A stretch of DNA of 64,000 nucleotides from assembly GCF_002608075.1 (NCBI RefSeq), contig NZ_LAHA01000008.1, forward strand, positions 96,020-160,019, read 5' to 3'. Position 1 is the first letter of the stretch, and each line of letters opens with the position of its first letter. This document shows positions 52,107-62,100 of this stretch, one piece after another. Origin of the DNA: Nostoc linckia z4. GTDB lineage: Bacteria > Cyanobacteriota > Cyanobacteriia > Cyanobacteriales > Nostocaceae. A model generated the notes under the pieces. It saw only the letters and a list, made by a program, of their open reading frames with translations, did no database searches and was not told the DNA's origin. Position numbers and translations under genes: made by a program.

Positions 52107-52421
52107 TTACCTAGCTGCAAAGCTGTTGTAGAGGCGAGCTATCAAAGCAGCATATAAAGCTGTTCCTATAGACCAAAATAGAAGACCAGCAATAAAGCTT
52201 CCCCAGGTAACTGTTCGGGCAATATTGCTCAAGTCCGCATGGAGAATGTAGCTGAAAAAAGCCATTGCTGCTTTTGGTGCTAAGGCAATAAATAGAATAC
52301 AGATTGAGTAAACTGCGCCTGTGATTATAGCTGTAGCAAGAGAGAGCGATCGCGTTCTTAATTTAGTAAAAGAGTTCCTGCTAAGATGATGATTTTCCCG
52401 ATCATGAGTGTGCGATACCAT
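52107..52421 (-). CDS. Small membrane protein, DUF5676-like
   Basis: A 104-residue protein with a polar, His-containing head (SHTHDRENHHLSRNS), two hydrophobic helices (LATAIITGAVYSICILFIAL, and FIAGLLFWSIGTALYAALIA) and the ending ARLYNSFA. This fits the DUF5676 type of two-helix proteins that often accompany copper ATPases. AGGAGG lies 8 bases before the ATG at 52421. The function is unknown. Confidence 0.7.
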   Translation of the reverse strand: MVSHTHDRENHHLSRNSFTKLRTRSLSLATAIITGAVYSICILFIALAPKAAMAFFSYILHADLSNIARTVTWGSFIAGLLFWSIGTALYAALIARLYNSFAAR

Positions 52422-52556
52422 AATCAACCTCCTATTAATTTGATGGTTTGAAAATTTGAATCGGTTATGATTAACTGCGTCTTCATGGCTAGTTAAGTAA
52501 TAGCAGTGTTCTAAGTTGGCTGATGGGATTGCAAAGACTTTCAGGTGTCTATAGGT

Positions 52557-53222
52557 TCACATTTCATGATGCTTTTTGGAGCGATCGCTTCTGCTTCCCC
52601 AACGAGGGAAAAAAGCGGGTGTATTGTCAGCATAGCGTCGGTACTCATCACCAAATTCCGCAAGTGCATCACGCTCCTCTTGGTGTGCTAGCCGTGTATA
52701 CATCCACACCAGCACTGGGAACATTAACAACGTTAAGATTGTGGGCCACTGAAGCAAGAATCCAAACATGATGAGGATAAAAGCCACATACTGGGGATGA
52801 CGAATCGTTGTATAAGGTCCAGAGGTAGCTAGTGTGTGGCTGCGCTGGGCTTTGTAAAGGACTTCCCAGGCAGAGCTAAGATAGATGAGTCCACCAAAAA
52901 TAAATACGTTACTTAAAATGTGAATTGGGTTTAAGTGGGGATCACCTTTCCAACCTAGTAATGTCCACCAGATATGTCCGACATCATGGGAGAAAATATC
53001 CAGTTTGGGAAAGCGAGTTTGTAGCCAACCTGATAGTAAGTAAAGGGTCAATGGAAACCCATACATTTCTGTAAATAACGCGATAATAAAGGCGGAAAAA
53101 GCACCAAATGAACGCCAATCACGAGGACTTTTTGGCTTTGTGAAGCTGAAGGCAAAAATGATGAATATCAGTGAATTAATAATTACTAAAGACCAAAGAC
53201 CATAGGCAGGTATATCTTTCAT
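52557..53222 (-). CDS. Integral membrane methyltransferase (ICMT/PEMT-like)
   Basis: A 221-residue membrane protein with about five helices and the C-terminal signature of isoprenylcysteine/phospholipid methyltransferases: SGPYTTIRHPQYVAFILIMF, then HQEERDALAEFGDEYRRY. The pair RHPQY and EE..L...F...Y..Y forms the SAM pocket in this group. AGGAAA precedes the start. Such genes are frequent beside copper and mercury resistance genes; the substrate is unknown. Confidence 0.82.
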   Translation of the reverse strand: MKDIPAYGLWSLVIINSLIFIIFAFSFTKPKSPRDWRSFGAFSAFIIALFTEMYGFPLTLYLLSGWLQTRFPKLDIFSHDVGHIWWTLLGWKGDPHLNPIHILSNVFIFGGLIYLSSAWEVLYKAQRSHTLATSGPYTTIRHPQYVAFILIMFGFLLQWPTILTLLMFPVLVWMYTRLAHQEERDALAEFGDEYRRYADNTPAFFPRWGSRSDRSKKHHEM

Positions 53223-53275
53223 AATTCAATTTCCTTTCTTGTGGTGAAGTACTAGTTCTTTTGTGCCAATTGCCT

Positions 53276-53509
53276 TTATTGAGATTGGTTATTGCCTCCA
53301 CCGCCTCCCCCATGTCCGCCGTGTCCCCCATGCATAAATAAGTGCATAATTATACAAAGTCCCAGAAGTAAGAATAGCGGTGGAAGACCAAGTATATGCG
53401 CCCAATGTTCTGCTATGAGAAAGAAGGCAATGATGGCGAGAAAGACAAACAATGCAATTTTTACAACTGATGTTCTTGTGCTAGATTGATGATTATGTTG
53501 GTGGGTCAT
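53276..53509 (-). CDS. DUF2933 small membrane protein with His/Gly tail
   Basis: A 77-residue protein. Polar head THQHNHQSS, two hydrophobic stretches (ALFVFLAIIAFFLIAEHW and LFLLLGLCIIMHLFM) and a tail of GHGGHGGGGGGN repeats. This is the DUF2933 pattern, often found with copper ATPases and YHS proteins. His residues at both ends could bind metal. It starts about 45 bases after the stop of the 53554 gene. Confidence 0.8.
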   Translation of the reverse strand: MTHQHNHQSSTRTSVVKIALFVFLAIIAFFLIAEHWAHILGLPPLFLLLGLCIIMHLFMHGGHGGHGGGGGGNNQSQ

Positions 53510-53553
53510 GTTTTCTTAATTTGTAGTAATTTAAATTCCCTAATTGGCTATCT

Positions 53554-53814
53554 CTACAGCGAAATCAGCTTTTTAGATGGTGGCAACATTAGGGGTAGAT
53601 TATTTTCTACTGGCTTTTTTCTAAAAAACGTAATTGAGATAGGAAGAGACATCAAAATAAAGACCAGTGGCAGGGTGTAAAGAAAGATAGAAACTATAGG
53701 TGAGCGAGAAACAGCTACCAGTAAAAAAGCACTAACAGTGAAGATAATAAATAGTGCCTGGTTGACAGACAGGTTATCAAACTGGAAGGAATAATGTTTA
53801 TGTTGATGAATCAT
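53554..53814 (-). CDS. Small two-helix membrane protein
   Basis: An 86-residue protein with a His-containing head (MIHQHKHYSF), two hydrophobic helices (ALFIIFTVSAFLLVAVS and IVSIFLYTLPLVFILMSLPI) and a basic tail. AGGAGG lies 6 bases before the ATG. It starts 21 bases after the CopA stop, in line with DUF2933. The family was not recognised. Confidence 0.65.
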   Translation of the reverse strand: MIHQHKHYSFQFDNLSVNQALFIIFTVSAFLLVAVSRSPIVSIFLYTLPLVFILMSLPISITFFRKKPVENNLPLMLPPSKKLISL

Positions 53815-53835
53815 AAAAAACCTCCTTTTCTAGGA

Positions 53836-56022
53836 CTATGTGCTAGATAACTTAAATCCTTTTAACAGCGACGAATTGACAATTACTGACAAAGAACTCA
53901 AAGCCATTGCAGCTGCGGCAATAATCGGATTTAAGTAACCGAAAGCTGCAATGGGAAGCCCTATGGTGTTGTAAATAAAAGCCCAGAACAGATTTTGTTT
54001 AATCTTGATCATGGTGGCGCGAGACAAGCGGATAGCTTTTACTACATCGCGTACATCGTTTTTCACCAAAATGATGCCCCCTGTTTCTTTGGCAACATCT
54101 GCACCAGAACCGATTGCGATACCAATATCAGCAGTTGCCAGTGCGGGTGCATCATTTACCCCATCACCCACCATTGCGACTGCTTCACCGCGCTGCTGAA
54201 TTTCTTTGATAACTTGAGCTTTATCACCTGGCAAAACTTCAGCTATTACCCTATCGATTCCTACTTGACGGGCGATCGCTTCAGCAGTACGTTGGTTATC
54301 TCCGGTAAGCAAAACGACTTTGACTTTTTCCCGACGTAGCGCCGCGACTGCTTCCTTAGCTTCAGGTTTGAGCGTATCTGCTACTGCAACTATCCCCATT
54401 AAAAGACCATTGCAGCCAACCAGCATGGCAGTTTTGCCATCTAATTCCAATTGAGTCAGTAAGCGTTCGATTTCTGGACTAACGGTATAACCTTGTTGTT
54501 GGAACAAGCGGCGATTTCCCAGTAAAATGCGATCGCTATTCACTTCTCCTCGAATACCATGTCCGGGAATTGCTTCAAAATTTTTGACTTTGGGAATGTC
54601 TAGCATCTGATTTTTGGCAGCCTGTACAATCGCCTCGCCCAAGGGATGCTCCGAACCCGCTTCTACGGCAGCTGCTAGCCGGAGAATTTCATCTTCTGGA
54701 CGGTTTGTCAAAGCAACAACATCTGTAACGCTGGGTTCTCCGCGTGTTAATGTTCCTGTTTTATCAAAAATCACTGTGGAGAGTTTCTCAGCCCGTTCCA
54801 AAACTTCACCACCTCGGATCAAGATCCCGTTTTCTGCACCTTTACCCACACCCACCATTAAGGCAGCTGGCGTAGCAACTCCCAAGGCACAAGGACAGGA
54901 AATGATCAGTACCGCAATAAATGCCAGCAACGCTTGGGGAAAATTACCAGCCAGCAACCAGCCAATAAAGGCAATAATTGCTATCAACACCACAGCAGGG
55001 ACAAAATAACCAGTCACTTTATCAGCAAGTCTTTGAACTTGGGCGCTGCTACCTTGAGCTTCTTCTACAAACTTGATAATTTGCGCCAGTGCCGTTTCTG
55101 CACCCACGCGGGTAGCCTGAAAGCGGAAAAGTCCTGTTTTGTTTAAAGTACCGCCAATTACTTCTGCTCCCGGTGCCTTTTCTACTGGTATCGATTCCCC
55201 CGTTAGCATCGACTCATCTACAGAAGAAGAGCCTTCCAGGACAACTCCATCTGTGGGCACTTTCTCACCTGGACGCACGACAACGGTTTCATCAACCATA
55301 ACGGTTTCTGCTGGAATTTCCATCTCCATTCCGTCCCGGATTACTCTTGCTGTAGCAGGTTTTAGATCCAAGAGTTTGCGGACAGCAGCCGATGAATTTT
55401 TTTTGATAATTTCTTCCATATACTTGCCCAACAAAACAAAGGCAATGATGATGGCGGAAACCTCAAAATAAACACTGCGCTCCTCTACTTTCACAGGTAA
55501 GATACTAGGGAAAAATACTACTACTACGCTGTAAACATAAGCCACAGTGGTTCCCAGAGCAATCAGGAAATCCATATTAATGTGGCGAGTGCGGATAGCA
55601 TTCCACGAACCTACATAAAATGACCACCCACCAATAAACTGTACTGGCGTAGTCAAAAGAAATAACCATACGCCCCAAGTGAACCAGGGTAAGATAGGAA
55701 TTGGTACCCAGGTCACAAGAGTCACTCCAGCTGCTAGTCCCAGAAAAGCCGCAGCCCTGAGAATTGCCAAAAGCAGCACCCCCGTCAACGCCAGGGTGAC
55801 GCGCTTCCGCATAGATTTGAGTTCTGTTTCAGGATCTAAAAACGTATTTAGGCAAGTTTGACTACAAAAGTAGTAGGTGCGCCCGCTTCGTTCTGTCTTG
55901 AGTGATGTGGCTTTAGGTACTACCATACCGCAGATGGGGTCTTTCGCCATCTCTCCCGGATTTGGTGCTACGGCGCTTGCGTGTGCATGACTGTGATGTG
56001 TATGTTGGTGGGATTTAGCCAT
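53836..56022 (-). CDS. copA: Copper P1B-1 ATPase with N-terminal YHS domain
   Basis: A 728-residue pump. His-rich start ([12 protein letters not shown]), a YHS domain (28-65; C31, C53, C57) in place of HMA domains, eight helices with CPC at 376-378 ([12 protein letters not shown]), DKTGT (D420), GDGVNDAP, and final helix [15 protein letters not shown]: the Cu(I)/Ag(I) signature. GGGAG precedes the start. It differs from the copper ATPase at the window's left edge and heads a run of small membrane genes. A free YHS protein lies just upstream. Confidence 0.93.
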   Translation of the reverse strand: MAKSHQHTHHSHAHASAVAPNPGEMAKDPICGMVVPKATSLKTERSGRTYYFCSQTCLNTFLDPETELKSMRKRVTLALTGVLLLAILRAAAFLGLAAGVTLVTWVPIPILPWFTWGVWLFLLTTPVQFIGGWSFYVGSWNAIRTRHINMDFLIALGTTVAYVYSVVVVFFPSILPVKVEERSVYFEVSAIIIAFVLLGKYMEEIIKKNSSAAVRKLLDLKPATARVIRDGMEMEIPAETVMVDETVVVRPGEKVPTDGVVLEGSSSVDESMLTGESIPVEKAPGAEVIGGTLNKTGLFRFQATRVGAETALAQIIKFVEEAQGSSAQVQRLADKVTGYFVPAVVLIAIIAFIGWLLAGNFPQALLAFIAVLIISCPCALGVATPAALMVGVGKGAENGILIRGGEVLERAEKLSTVIFDKTGTLTRGEPSVTDVVALTNRPEDEILRLAAAVEAGSEHPLGEAIVQAAKNQMLDIPKVKNFEAIPGHGIRGEVNSDRILLGNRRLFQQQGYTVSPEIERLLTQLELDGKTAMLVGCNGLLMGIVAVADTLKPEAKEAVAALRREKVKVVLLTGDNQRTAEAIARQVGIDRVIAEVLPGDKAQVIKEIQQRGEAVAMVGDGVNDAPALATADIGIAIGSGADVAKETGGIILVKNDVRDVVKAIRLSRATMIKIKQNLFWAFIYNTIGLPIAAFGYLNPIIAAAAMALSSLSVIVNSSLLKGFKLSST

Positions 56023-56067
56023 TTTTACAATCAGCTCCCGTGTTTGGTTTTATGTTTTACAGGCACC

Positions 56068-56259
56068 TCACTCTGGTTGCGATGACTCAAAGGTACGCTG
56101 GCAGCTAGGGCTGCAAAAATAGTAAGTCTGTCCGTCTCGCTCGGACTTCAACGCTGTAGCCTTTTCTACAGTCATACCGCAGATTGGATCTACTGCCATT
56201 TTTTCTTGATTTCTTTTCCTAGTTGGGTTACGTACCCATTCCAAAAATTTTCCGACCAT
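56068..56259 (-). CDS. Free YHS-domain protein
   Basis: A 63-residue protein: a basic, amphipathic head (MVGKFLEWVRNPTRKRN) and a YHS domain with DPICGMTV and YYFCSPSC. The domain is almost the same as that of the adjacent CopA. The three cysteines probably hold a metal ion, perhaps handing copper to the pump. AGGAG lies 8 bases before the start. It stands 45 bases upstream of the CopA gene in the same direction. Confidence 0.88.
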   Translation of the reverse strand: MVGKFLEWVRNPTRKRNQEKMAVDPICGMTVEKATALKSERDGQTYYFCSPSCQRTFESSQPE

Positions 56260-56272
56260 AATTCAACTCCTG

Positions 56273-56629
56273 TCAGAAATTCAAACTTTTATCCATATTC
56301 AATGCCGCGCTAACATAGTCGCCCATAGTCTTGTAACTGGAGTTTTCTATCCAATTTTCGGAAGTAAGGTTGCGACCTTTCGCACAAGCCTCACAAACCC
56401 AGATGGGTATAGAAGCTGATAACAGTGCCTCTACAACGGCTTTCATAGGCGGCATATTTAGCCCTTGAATTTTGTCGTAAATATTTTTGTTGGCTATAGT
56501 TACGCCTTCACCTTGAAGCCATACCACCACTTCATGACCTTGATCGACAGCAACTTTAGCTACTAGCATTCCCAGCGTGGCGCGAGTTGGGTCATCTGTA
56601 CCAAAACTTACAGAAACAATCACTTTCAT
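56273..56629 (-). CDS. DsrE-family protein
   Basis: A 118-residue protein with the DsrE/DsrF-like fold: start MKVIVSVSFGTDDPTRATLG, then VAVDQGHEVVVWLQGEGV, and the cysteine segment WVCEACAKGRN. GGAAGG lies 6 bases before the ATG at 56629, so the longer frame is rejected. Family members transfer sulfur or bind small thiol compounds; some sit in metal-stress clusters. It ends 13 bases before the free YHS protein. Confidence 0.8.
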   Translation of the reverse strand: MKVIVSVSFGTDDPTRATLGMLVAKVAVDQGHEVVVWLQGEGVTIANKNIYDKIQGLNMPPMKAVVEALLSASIPIWVCEACAKGRNLTSENWIENSSYKTMGDYVSAALNMDKSLNF

Positions 56630-56664
56630 CGACACCTTCCTTGCTGCTATTTTGTGATGCAGCA

Positions 56665-56814
56665 TCATTGAGCTGTTCTTCCAATATGGAGGTAGGGATC
56701 TGGATGTTTTGATGACTGCCACGATTGAGGCTGTATGCTATTTACGAGAACTAATGCAGCGATCGCCCCATTAGTCATAGCCAAGATACCTAAAATTATC
56801 CTTTTCTGACTCAT
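56665..56814 (-). CDS. Short single-helix protein (49 residues)
   Basis: An ATG at 56814 preceded by AAAGGAGG at ideal distance opens a 49-codon frame: MSQKRIILGILAMTNGAIAA, a hydrophobic helix to about residue 27, then a polar tail with SKHPDPYLHIG and a TGA at 56665. The strong ribosome-binding site is the main support. It lies between the DUF305 and DsrE genes on the same strand. The family was not recognised. Confidence 0.55.
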   Translation of the reverse strand: MSQKRIILGILAMTNGAIAALVLVNSIQPQSWQSSKHPDPYLHIGRTAQ

Positions 56815-56938
56815 GGTTCGCCTCCTTTGAACTTACGCATAAACCAGGTAAGTTTCAACGATTGGTCATTGTCCAGAAACCTGTTTTTTCGTATCGTATC
56901 TGTGTGTAAGTCTTGCTCATCTAGCAAAAGGAAGAAAC

Positions 56939-57619
56939 CTATAGATTCCAGGCTTGATACCATTGCCGCATCTGCCCAATCTCAGCAGTTTGGGTTTTAA
57001 TGATGGACTGAGCCAAATTGCGAATTTCTGGTTTAGTGGCGCTGTTAGCAACCATCTGCGCCATCATCACCGCCATTTGGTGATGAGGAATCATTTGGCT
57101 GATAAATTCCAGGTCAAAATTTTGAGCATTTTTCAAGGCTCCCAAATCTACGTCCATGCCTCTCATGCCAGGGTGCATTGACATTTGCATCATGCCTTGG
57201 TTCATACCTTGGCCCCTGTTCTGCCCCATACCCATCATTGTGCCGTTATTCATTGCAACAGCAGGCACATCTTTGCCGTACCATGCCTTATACCAAGTTC
57301 GCATTTGTTTAATTTCGCGGTTTTGGTCAGTTTTAATGGCAAGAGCCAGTTTCTTAATTTCTGGATGTTTAGCAAGGGTTAAAGCCAGATCCGCCATTTC
57401 TACTGCTTTTTGATGATGGGGAATCATCATTTCGATGAAATGCTGGTCAACTTCAGTCATCATCCCTCGTTGGGAAGGCGTAGTTTTACTAGCTGGGTGA
57501 TGAGTATTATGTTGTGAATTTGGAGCTTGAGCTTGCGTTTTATTTGTGATTAATAATCCTGCAAGCGTACTACTGGTTAATAGACCTATTAAACTATAAA
57601 TCAGAGTTCTGTTATTCAT
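56939..57619 (-). CDS. DUF305 periplasmic copper-resistance protein
   Basis: A 226-residue exported protein. Signal peptide to about 30 (TQA), then two DUF305 halves, each with the motif MIPHHQ (65-70 and 176-181), joined by a Met-rich linker (about 123-155: GTMMGMGQN, GMMQMSMHPGMRGM). DUF305 proteins include the copper-binding CopM of Synechocystis. His pairs and Met clusters would bind Cu. GAGGTG precedes the start. A TTTCAT repeat in the same orientation lies 399 bases upstream. Confidence 0.88.
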   Translation of the reverse strand: MNNRTLIYSLIGLLTSSTLAGLLITNKTQAQAPNSQHNTHHPASKTTPSQRGMMTEVDQHFIEMMIPHHQKAVEMADLALTLAKHPEIKKLALAIKTDQNREIKQMRTWYKAWYGKDVPAVAMNNGTMMGMGQNRGQGMNQGMMQMSMHPGMRGMDVDLGALKNAQNFDLEFISQMIPHHQMAVMMAQMVANSATKPEIRNLAQSIIKTQTAEIGQMRQWYQAWNL

Positions 57620-58017
57620 AAATTCACCTCTTTAAAGAATGAATAACTTGATTTATATTGATGATATTAATTGTAATTTGTGAAGAACTTGTGAGGAAAA
57701 AGTAAGTCTGTCAAAAATAATTAATTGAAGCGAATATAATACAAGATTTTACCTCCTAGCTATTGGTAGAAAGTGATGATGAAAATCAATTATTATCAGC
57801 TAATTTTTTATAGCTAATATTTTTTAGTCTGATGTCATCTTTAATTTTAGTTTTGTTTTATTCCTCCTAATTAATCTAAATAATTCTCGATTCTAATTTT
57901 CAAGTCTCCACTCAGATAGAGAGTCGAGATATAGTAACAAAAGTTTACCTGAAAGGCTGGGCTTGTTTTGAGTTATTAATCAAATCGGAGCTTATAACTT
58001 TAGCTTTTCATCCAGAA

Positions 58018-58034
58018 ATGAAATCAAGATGAAA
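58018..58034 (-). promoter_or_regulatory. TTTCAT direct repeat (11-bp period), minus strand
   Basis: On the minus strand TTTCATCTTGATTTCAT, with the two TTTCAT units starting 11 bases apart. An inverted TTTCAT lies immediately beyond (58006-58011). The nearest gene in this orientation is the DUF305 gene, starting at 57619. Confidence 0.5.
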
Positions 58035-58179
58035 TACCATTTTCTCTAAATATTTCTTTACACTACAGAGGAAGCATTGAGTTGGCTACTCCCAGAGTCG
58101 AAGCCGTGCAGCTTTCAGCCTGCTATTCTTGTAAGAAAAGTAGTATTTATTTTAACCAGATTCCGTGGGTTTAAGCCCC

Positions 58180-58195
58180 CGGCTTCTACAAGCCG
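58180..58195. repeat. Short hairpin in IS-flank-like sequence
   Basis: CGGCTT and AAGCCG around a CTAC loop, behind GTGGGTTTAAGCCCC. Similar text borders IS200/IS605-type elements in Nostocales as far as I recall; no transposase frame is left. Confidence 0.35.
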
Positions 58196-58552
58196 CAAGT
58201 TTTGTTGTGGAGTCTAAATCCCCATTACAAAACTATACTTCCGACTTCCGACTTCTTTAACGACTTGCATCTGCAAACAGGGCAAGGGAGTTGGTGATAA
58301 TATCATTAACTATAGGAATCCGATTTGATTCCTGAACTGATTTGCGTAGGCAGGCAATAGGCAATAGGCTAGAAGGTTCTTCGATGTGTACTGAGTTTTT
58401 TCAAAAATCAAATATGAGTCCTATATCTCAATAATGACAAAATCAGCGTTGCTCTCAACGCTGACGAGGCACATTTGTAATTGTCCCTACTTATACTTGT
58501 GACTATCAATATGAGCCATAACTGCCCTGCAAGTGCTGCCTAAATACTCAGA

Positions 58553-59041
58553 TTACTGATTAAAACTAAACCGACCATTGACCTTTTCTGTGCCAACATC
58601 CGCAATAACTTTCACTTGATATTGACCTGCCGCACCTCCATCCAGTTTAGCAGTATAGTGTTTACCATCAGCATCATATGTTAGGGGAACTGTCTTTTGT
58701 TTTCCATCTGGTGACTGAACATCAGCAGTAACTTTGGCATTTGGAACAGCTTCGTGTTTTTCGCCTGTTTGCAGATAAAAATCTAAGTGAGTTGCATTCC
58801 CTTCTTTCTCAGGCACAAACTCTAAGTGATACTTTCCTGCTTCGACGACTTGAGCATTTTTACCATGTGAGTCGCCATGAGCAGATGTTTCAGTTTTGGC
58901 GGCTGGTTCGGTTTTATTAGTGTTTTCTGTAGAAGGACTAGAAGGATTACTACTGGACTCAGAAGCTTGATTACTACAAGCTCCCAAAAAAAGTAATCCT
59001 ACACTGGCGAAAACAACAAAGCCTAATTTGAATGATTGCAT
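58553..59041 (-). CDS. His-containing periplasmic lipoprotein (paralogue)
   Basis: A 162-residue lipoprotein. Signal MQSFKLGFVVFASVG with lipobox LGAC, a Ser/Asn/Thr linker, HGDSHGKN, and a C-terminal beta domain ending VKVIADVGTEKVNGRFSF. It shares KYHLEF, THLD and VNGRF-type blocks with the lipoprotein at 22001. The ATG at 59041 has GAGGAG 8 bases before it; five more codons upstream are rejected. It follows the second RND permease after 110 bases, as the other copy follows the first. Confidence 0.78.
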   Translation of the reverse strand: MQSFKLGFVVFASVGLLFLGACSNQASESSSNPSSPSTENTNKTEPAAKTETSAHGDSHGKNAQVVEAGKYHLEFVPEKEGNATHLDFYLQTGEKHEAVPNAKVTADVQSPDGKQKTVPLTYDADGKHYTAKLDGGAAGQYQVKVIADVGTEKVNGRFSFNQ

Positions 59042-59151
59042 TGATTTACTCCTCATTGATTATTAGAAAAATTTCGCTTAATCCCATAAGTAGTGCATGA
59101 ATATCTCTATATTTCCAGGTGGACATCTGGGAAGAATTAATAAATTAAGTG

Positions 59152-62100
59152 TCATACAACTGAACCTTGAGTAACATCAATTTCTTGTACTTGTGTAGTC
59201 TTTTTGGGAACCAAAAATTTCCCAAATAGCGAATATAAAGCCGGCAAAACTAAGAGTGTTAAAGCAGTGGAAGTAACCAGGCCACCTAACACTACCACAG
59301 CCAAAGGTTGTAAAATTTCCTTACCTGCACCAGAACCAATTACTAGGGGAACCATACCTAGTGCTGACGAAAGTGCTGTCAGGAGAATCGCAACTAATCG
59401 TTCCATTGAACCATCAACAATCACTTGTTTGAGTGGTATTCCCTCAGCGAGGCGATTGTTATAGTTATCTACTAACAGCAATCCGTTACGAGTAGCTACA
59501 CCAAATAAAGTAATGAAACCAACCATTGAAGCGACGGATATGATCCCACCACCTATAGCAACAGAAATTACACCGCCAATTAACGCTAGTGGCAAGTTAA
59601 TCATAATCATTGCTGTGGCAGGAATTGACTTGACGGCAAAGTAAATCAGCACAGAAATTACTGCGAGTGCGATCGCACCTGCAATTATCAATGTCTGCGT
59701 TGCTTGTTCCTGTGCCTGAAACTGACCGCCAAATTGGACGTAGTAGCCTCCAGGCAGTTGAATTTGTTTGACGCGATCGCGTACATCTTTAATTACAGAA
59801 CCCAAATCCTTTCCAGAAACGTTGGCAGAAACCACAATCAGCCGGGAAACATTTTCACGATTAATGGTACTTGGCCCCGTGCCATAATCAACTTTAGCAA
59901 CCTGGGATAAGGGAATTTTCTGCCCGTTGGGTGTATCTACCAACAAGTTACCAATCACGTCCAAATTGTTACGATAGCGCTCTTGCAACCACACGACGAG
60001 ATTAAACGTTTGTTGCTTCTCCAGCACTTGGGAAACTGCTTTACCGTTCAGTCCAGTCTCTATAGTTTCTGCCAGTTCCCCCACAGTTAGCCCATAACGA
60101 GCTGCTGCATCGCGGTCAAATTGAATTTGAATTTGTTTAACTGGGACTTGGGGTTCTAGTTGCAAATCCACAATGCCGGGAATACCACTCATAGCGGATT
60201 GTACCTGTTTACCAATGGTACGGAGTTGTTCAAGTTCGGGGCCGTAGATTTTGACAGCGATCGCACTTCTGACTCCTGATAAAATTTCATCCATACGGTG
60301 TGAGATAAACCCGCCAATATTAGTTGCAACACCAGGAAGTTTTTCAAACTCTTTACGGAGTACTTCAACAGTCTTCTCTCGATCCTTTCCTCCTTCTTCA
60401 CTAATTTGCACATCCAACTCACCAAAGTTTACCCCTGCCACATCCGGGTCTCCTTGAGCAAACCCAGAGCGAAACGCAATGGCATCGAAACGCTGATCCT
60501 TTTTGAGGGCATCCATCACCGCTAAAGCTGCTTGGTCAGTTGCATTCAGGGATTCACCGGGTAAAAGAATTATTGCATTGACCAAAGAGCGGTCTTGGAA
60601 CTCTGGCAGGAAGACTTTTCCTAATCCAGGTAGAATTATCATAGATGCGACAAAACCCGCAAGTGCAACTCCTAAAACTACCTGGGGGCGACGAATTGAA
60701 AACTTCAAGGCTGGACGATAAAATTGATGTACTTTGCGCTCTAGCCAAGTTTCCGTACTAGGTAAACGGCGATTTGCTAATAATAAAGCACATAGCGCTG
60801 GAGTTAGTGTTAATGCAACTAAGGTAGAAGCGAGAATTGATAGCAAATACGCCATTCCCATTGGTGTGAAAATGCGACCTTCTACCCCAGACAAAACAAA
60901 AATCGGTGCAAAGACTACTGCAATAATTACTGTAGAAAATAGAACACTAACACGTACCTCTACTGAACCATCAAACACGACTTGTAAAGGATTTTTCGGG
61001 TTGTCTGCTATTTGGTTCTCCCTCAATCGGCGGTAAACGTTTTCCATATCAACGATGGCATCATCAACCACAGAACCAATAGCAACCACCAGTCCACCCA
61101 AGGTCATGGTGTTAATGCCCTGTCCAGTCCAGCTCAGAATAATCATCCCCAACAGTAACGACACAGGCAGCGCACTAAGGCTAATAATAACCGTGCGCCA
61201 GTTCATCAAGAAGATAATCAGAATAACTGAAACAATAATTACGCCATCCCGCAGGGCTTCCTCAACGTTTTTGACCGAAGCTTCAATGAATAAATTCTGG
61301 TCAAAGGTCTTAGTAAACTTGACATCCTTCGGTAGCCCTGGTTTAATCTCTTCCATTGCTGCTTCCACAGCTTTGACAACGGTGGGAGTGTCTGCCACAG
61401 GCTGCTTGGAGACAGTTAAAATCACCGCTCGTTTGCCTTGAAATAGTCCATCTCCACGTCGCAGTGCTGGACCAATTTTGACCTCTGCTACCTGTTCTAG
61501 TAATACGGGTGTACCTTTCGTCGCCTTAATTACTGAACGCTTGAGCTTGTCAATCGACTCTATTCGCCCAATTCCCCGAATTAGCGTTTCTTGATCGGGA
61601 GTAATTAAAAATCCCCCCGGCACGTTGACGTTGGCATTCTGCACTGCTTGGGTGACTTCTGGCAAGGAGACATTGTAGGCTTTAAGCTTATCTGGGTCAA
61701 CCAAAACTTGATACTGTCGCTCATCCCCACCGTAGAGAAATACGTTACTCACCCCTGGTACAGCCAGCAAGCGATTTCTTACATCCCAATTGACAATACG
61801 CCACACCTCCATCATGTCAGTGCTTTCAGCAGAAAAAGCGTATTTGACAGCCCATCCCAAGGGCGAGTTAACAGGCAGAATTTCTGGCTGCTCAACCCCT
61901 TGTGGCAGTTGCGCCCCTTGTAATCGCTCTGTCACCAGTTGACGCGCACGGTATATATCAGTGTCCCAGCTAAAGACGGCTTTAATTGCAGAAATTCCGA
62001 CAGCGGAAGCGGAGCGAAGCGATTCTAGTCCAGGCGTTCCGTTAATCGCGCTCTCAATCGGGCGAGTCACCAAAGACTCGATTTCTTCTGGTGCTAAACC

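Larger units (their letters stand above)
57620..58552. other. Long intergenic region upstream of DUF305
   Basis: 933 bases without a gene. Contents: AT-rich leader near 57620-57980; the minus-strand TTTCAT repeat (58018-58034) with an adjoining inverted copy; a hairpin-bearing stretch at 58081-58195 with GGGTTTAAGCCCCCGGCTTC, resembling IS200/IS605-type flanks; and two short tandem repeats of 7 bases (ACTTCCG at 58237-58255, GGCAATA at 58353-58369). It looks like a place where elements have come and gone. Confidence 0.55.

Noticed and set aside
61980..62030. Dispersed-repeat insert in the second RND permease
   Set aside because: The GC-rich text encodes LRSASAVGIS, which matches the paralogue at 18722, so it is normal coding sequence.
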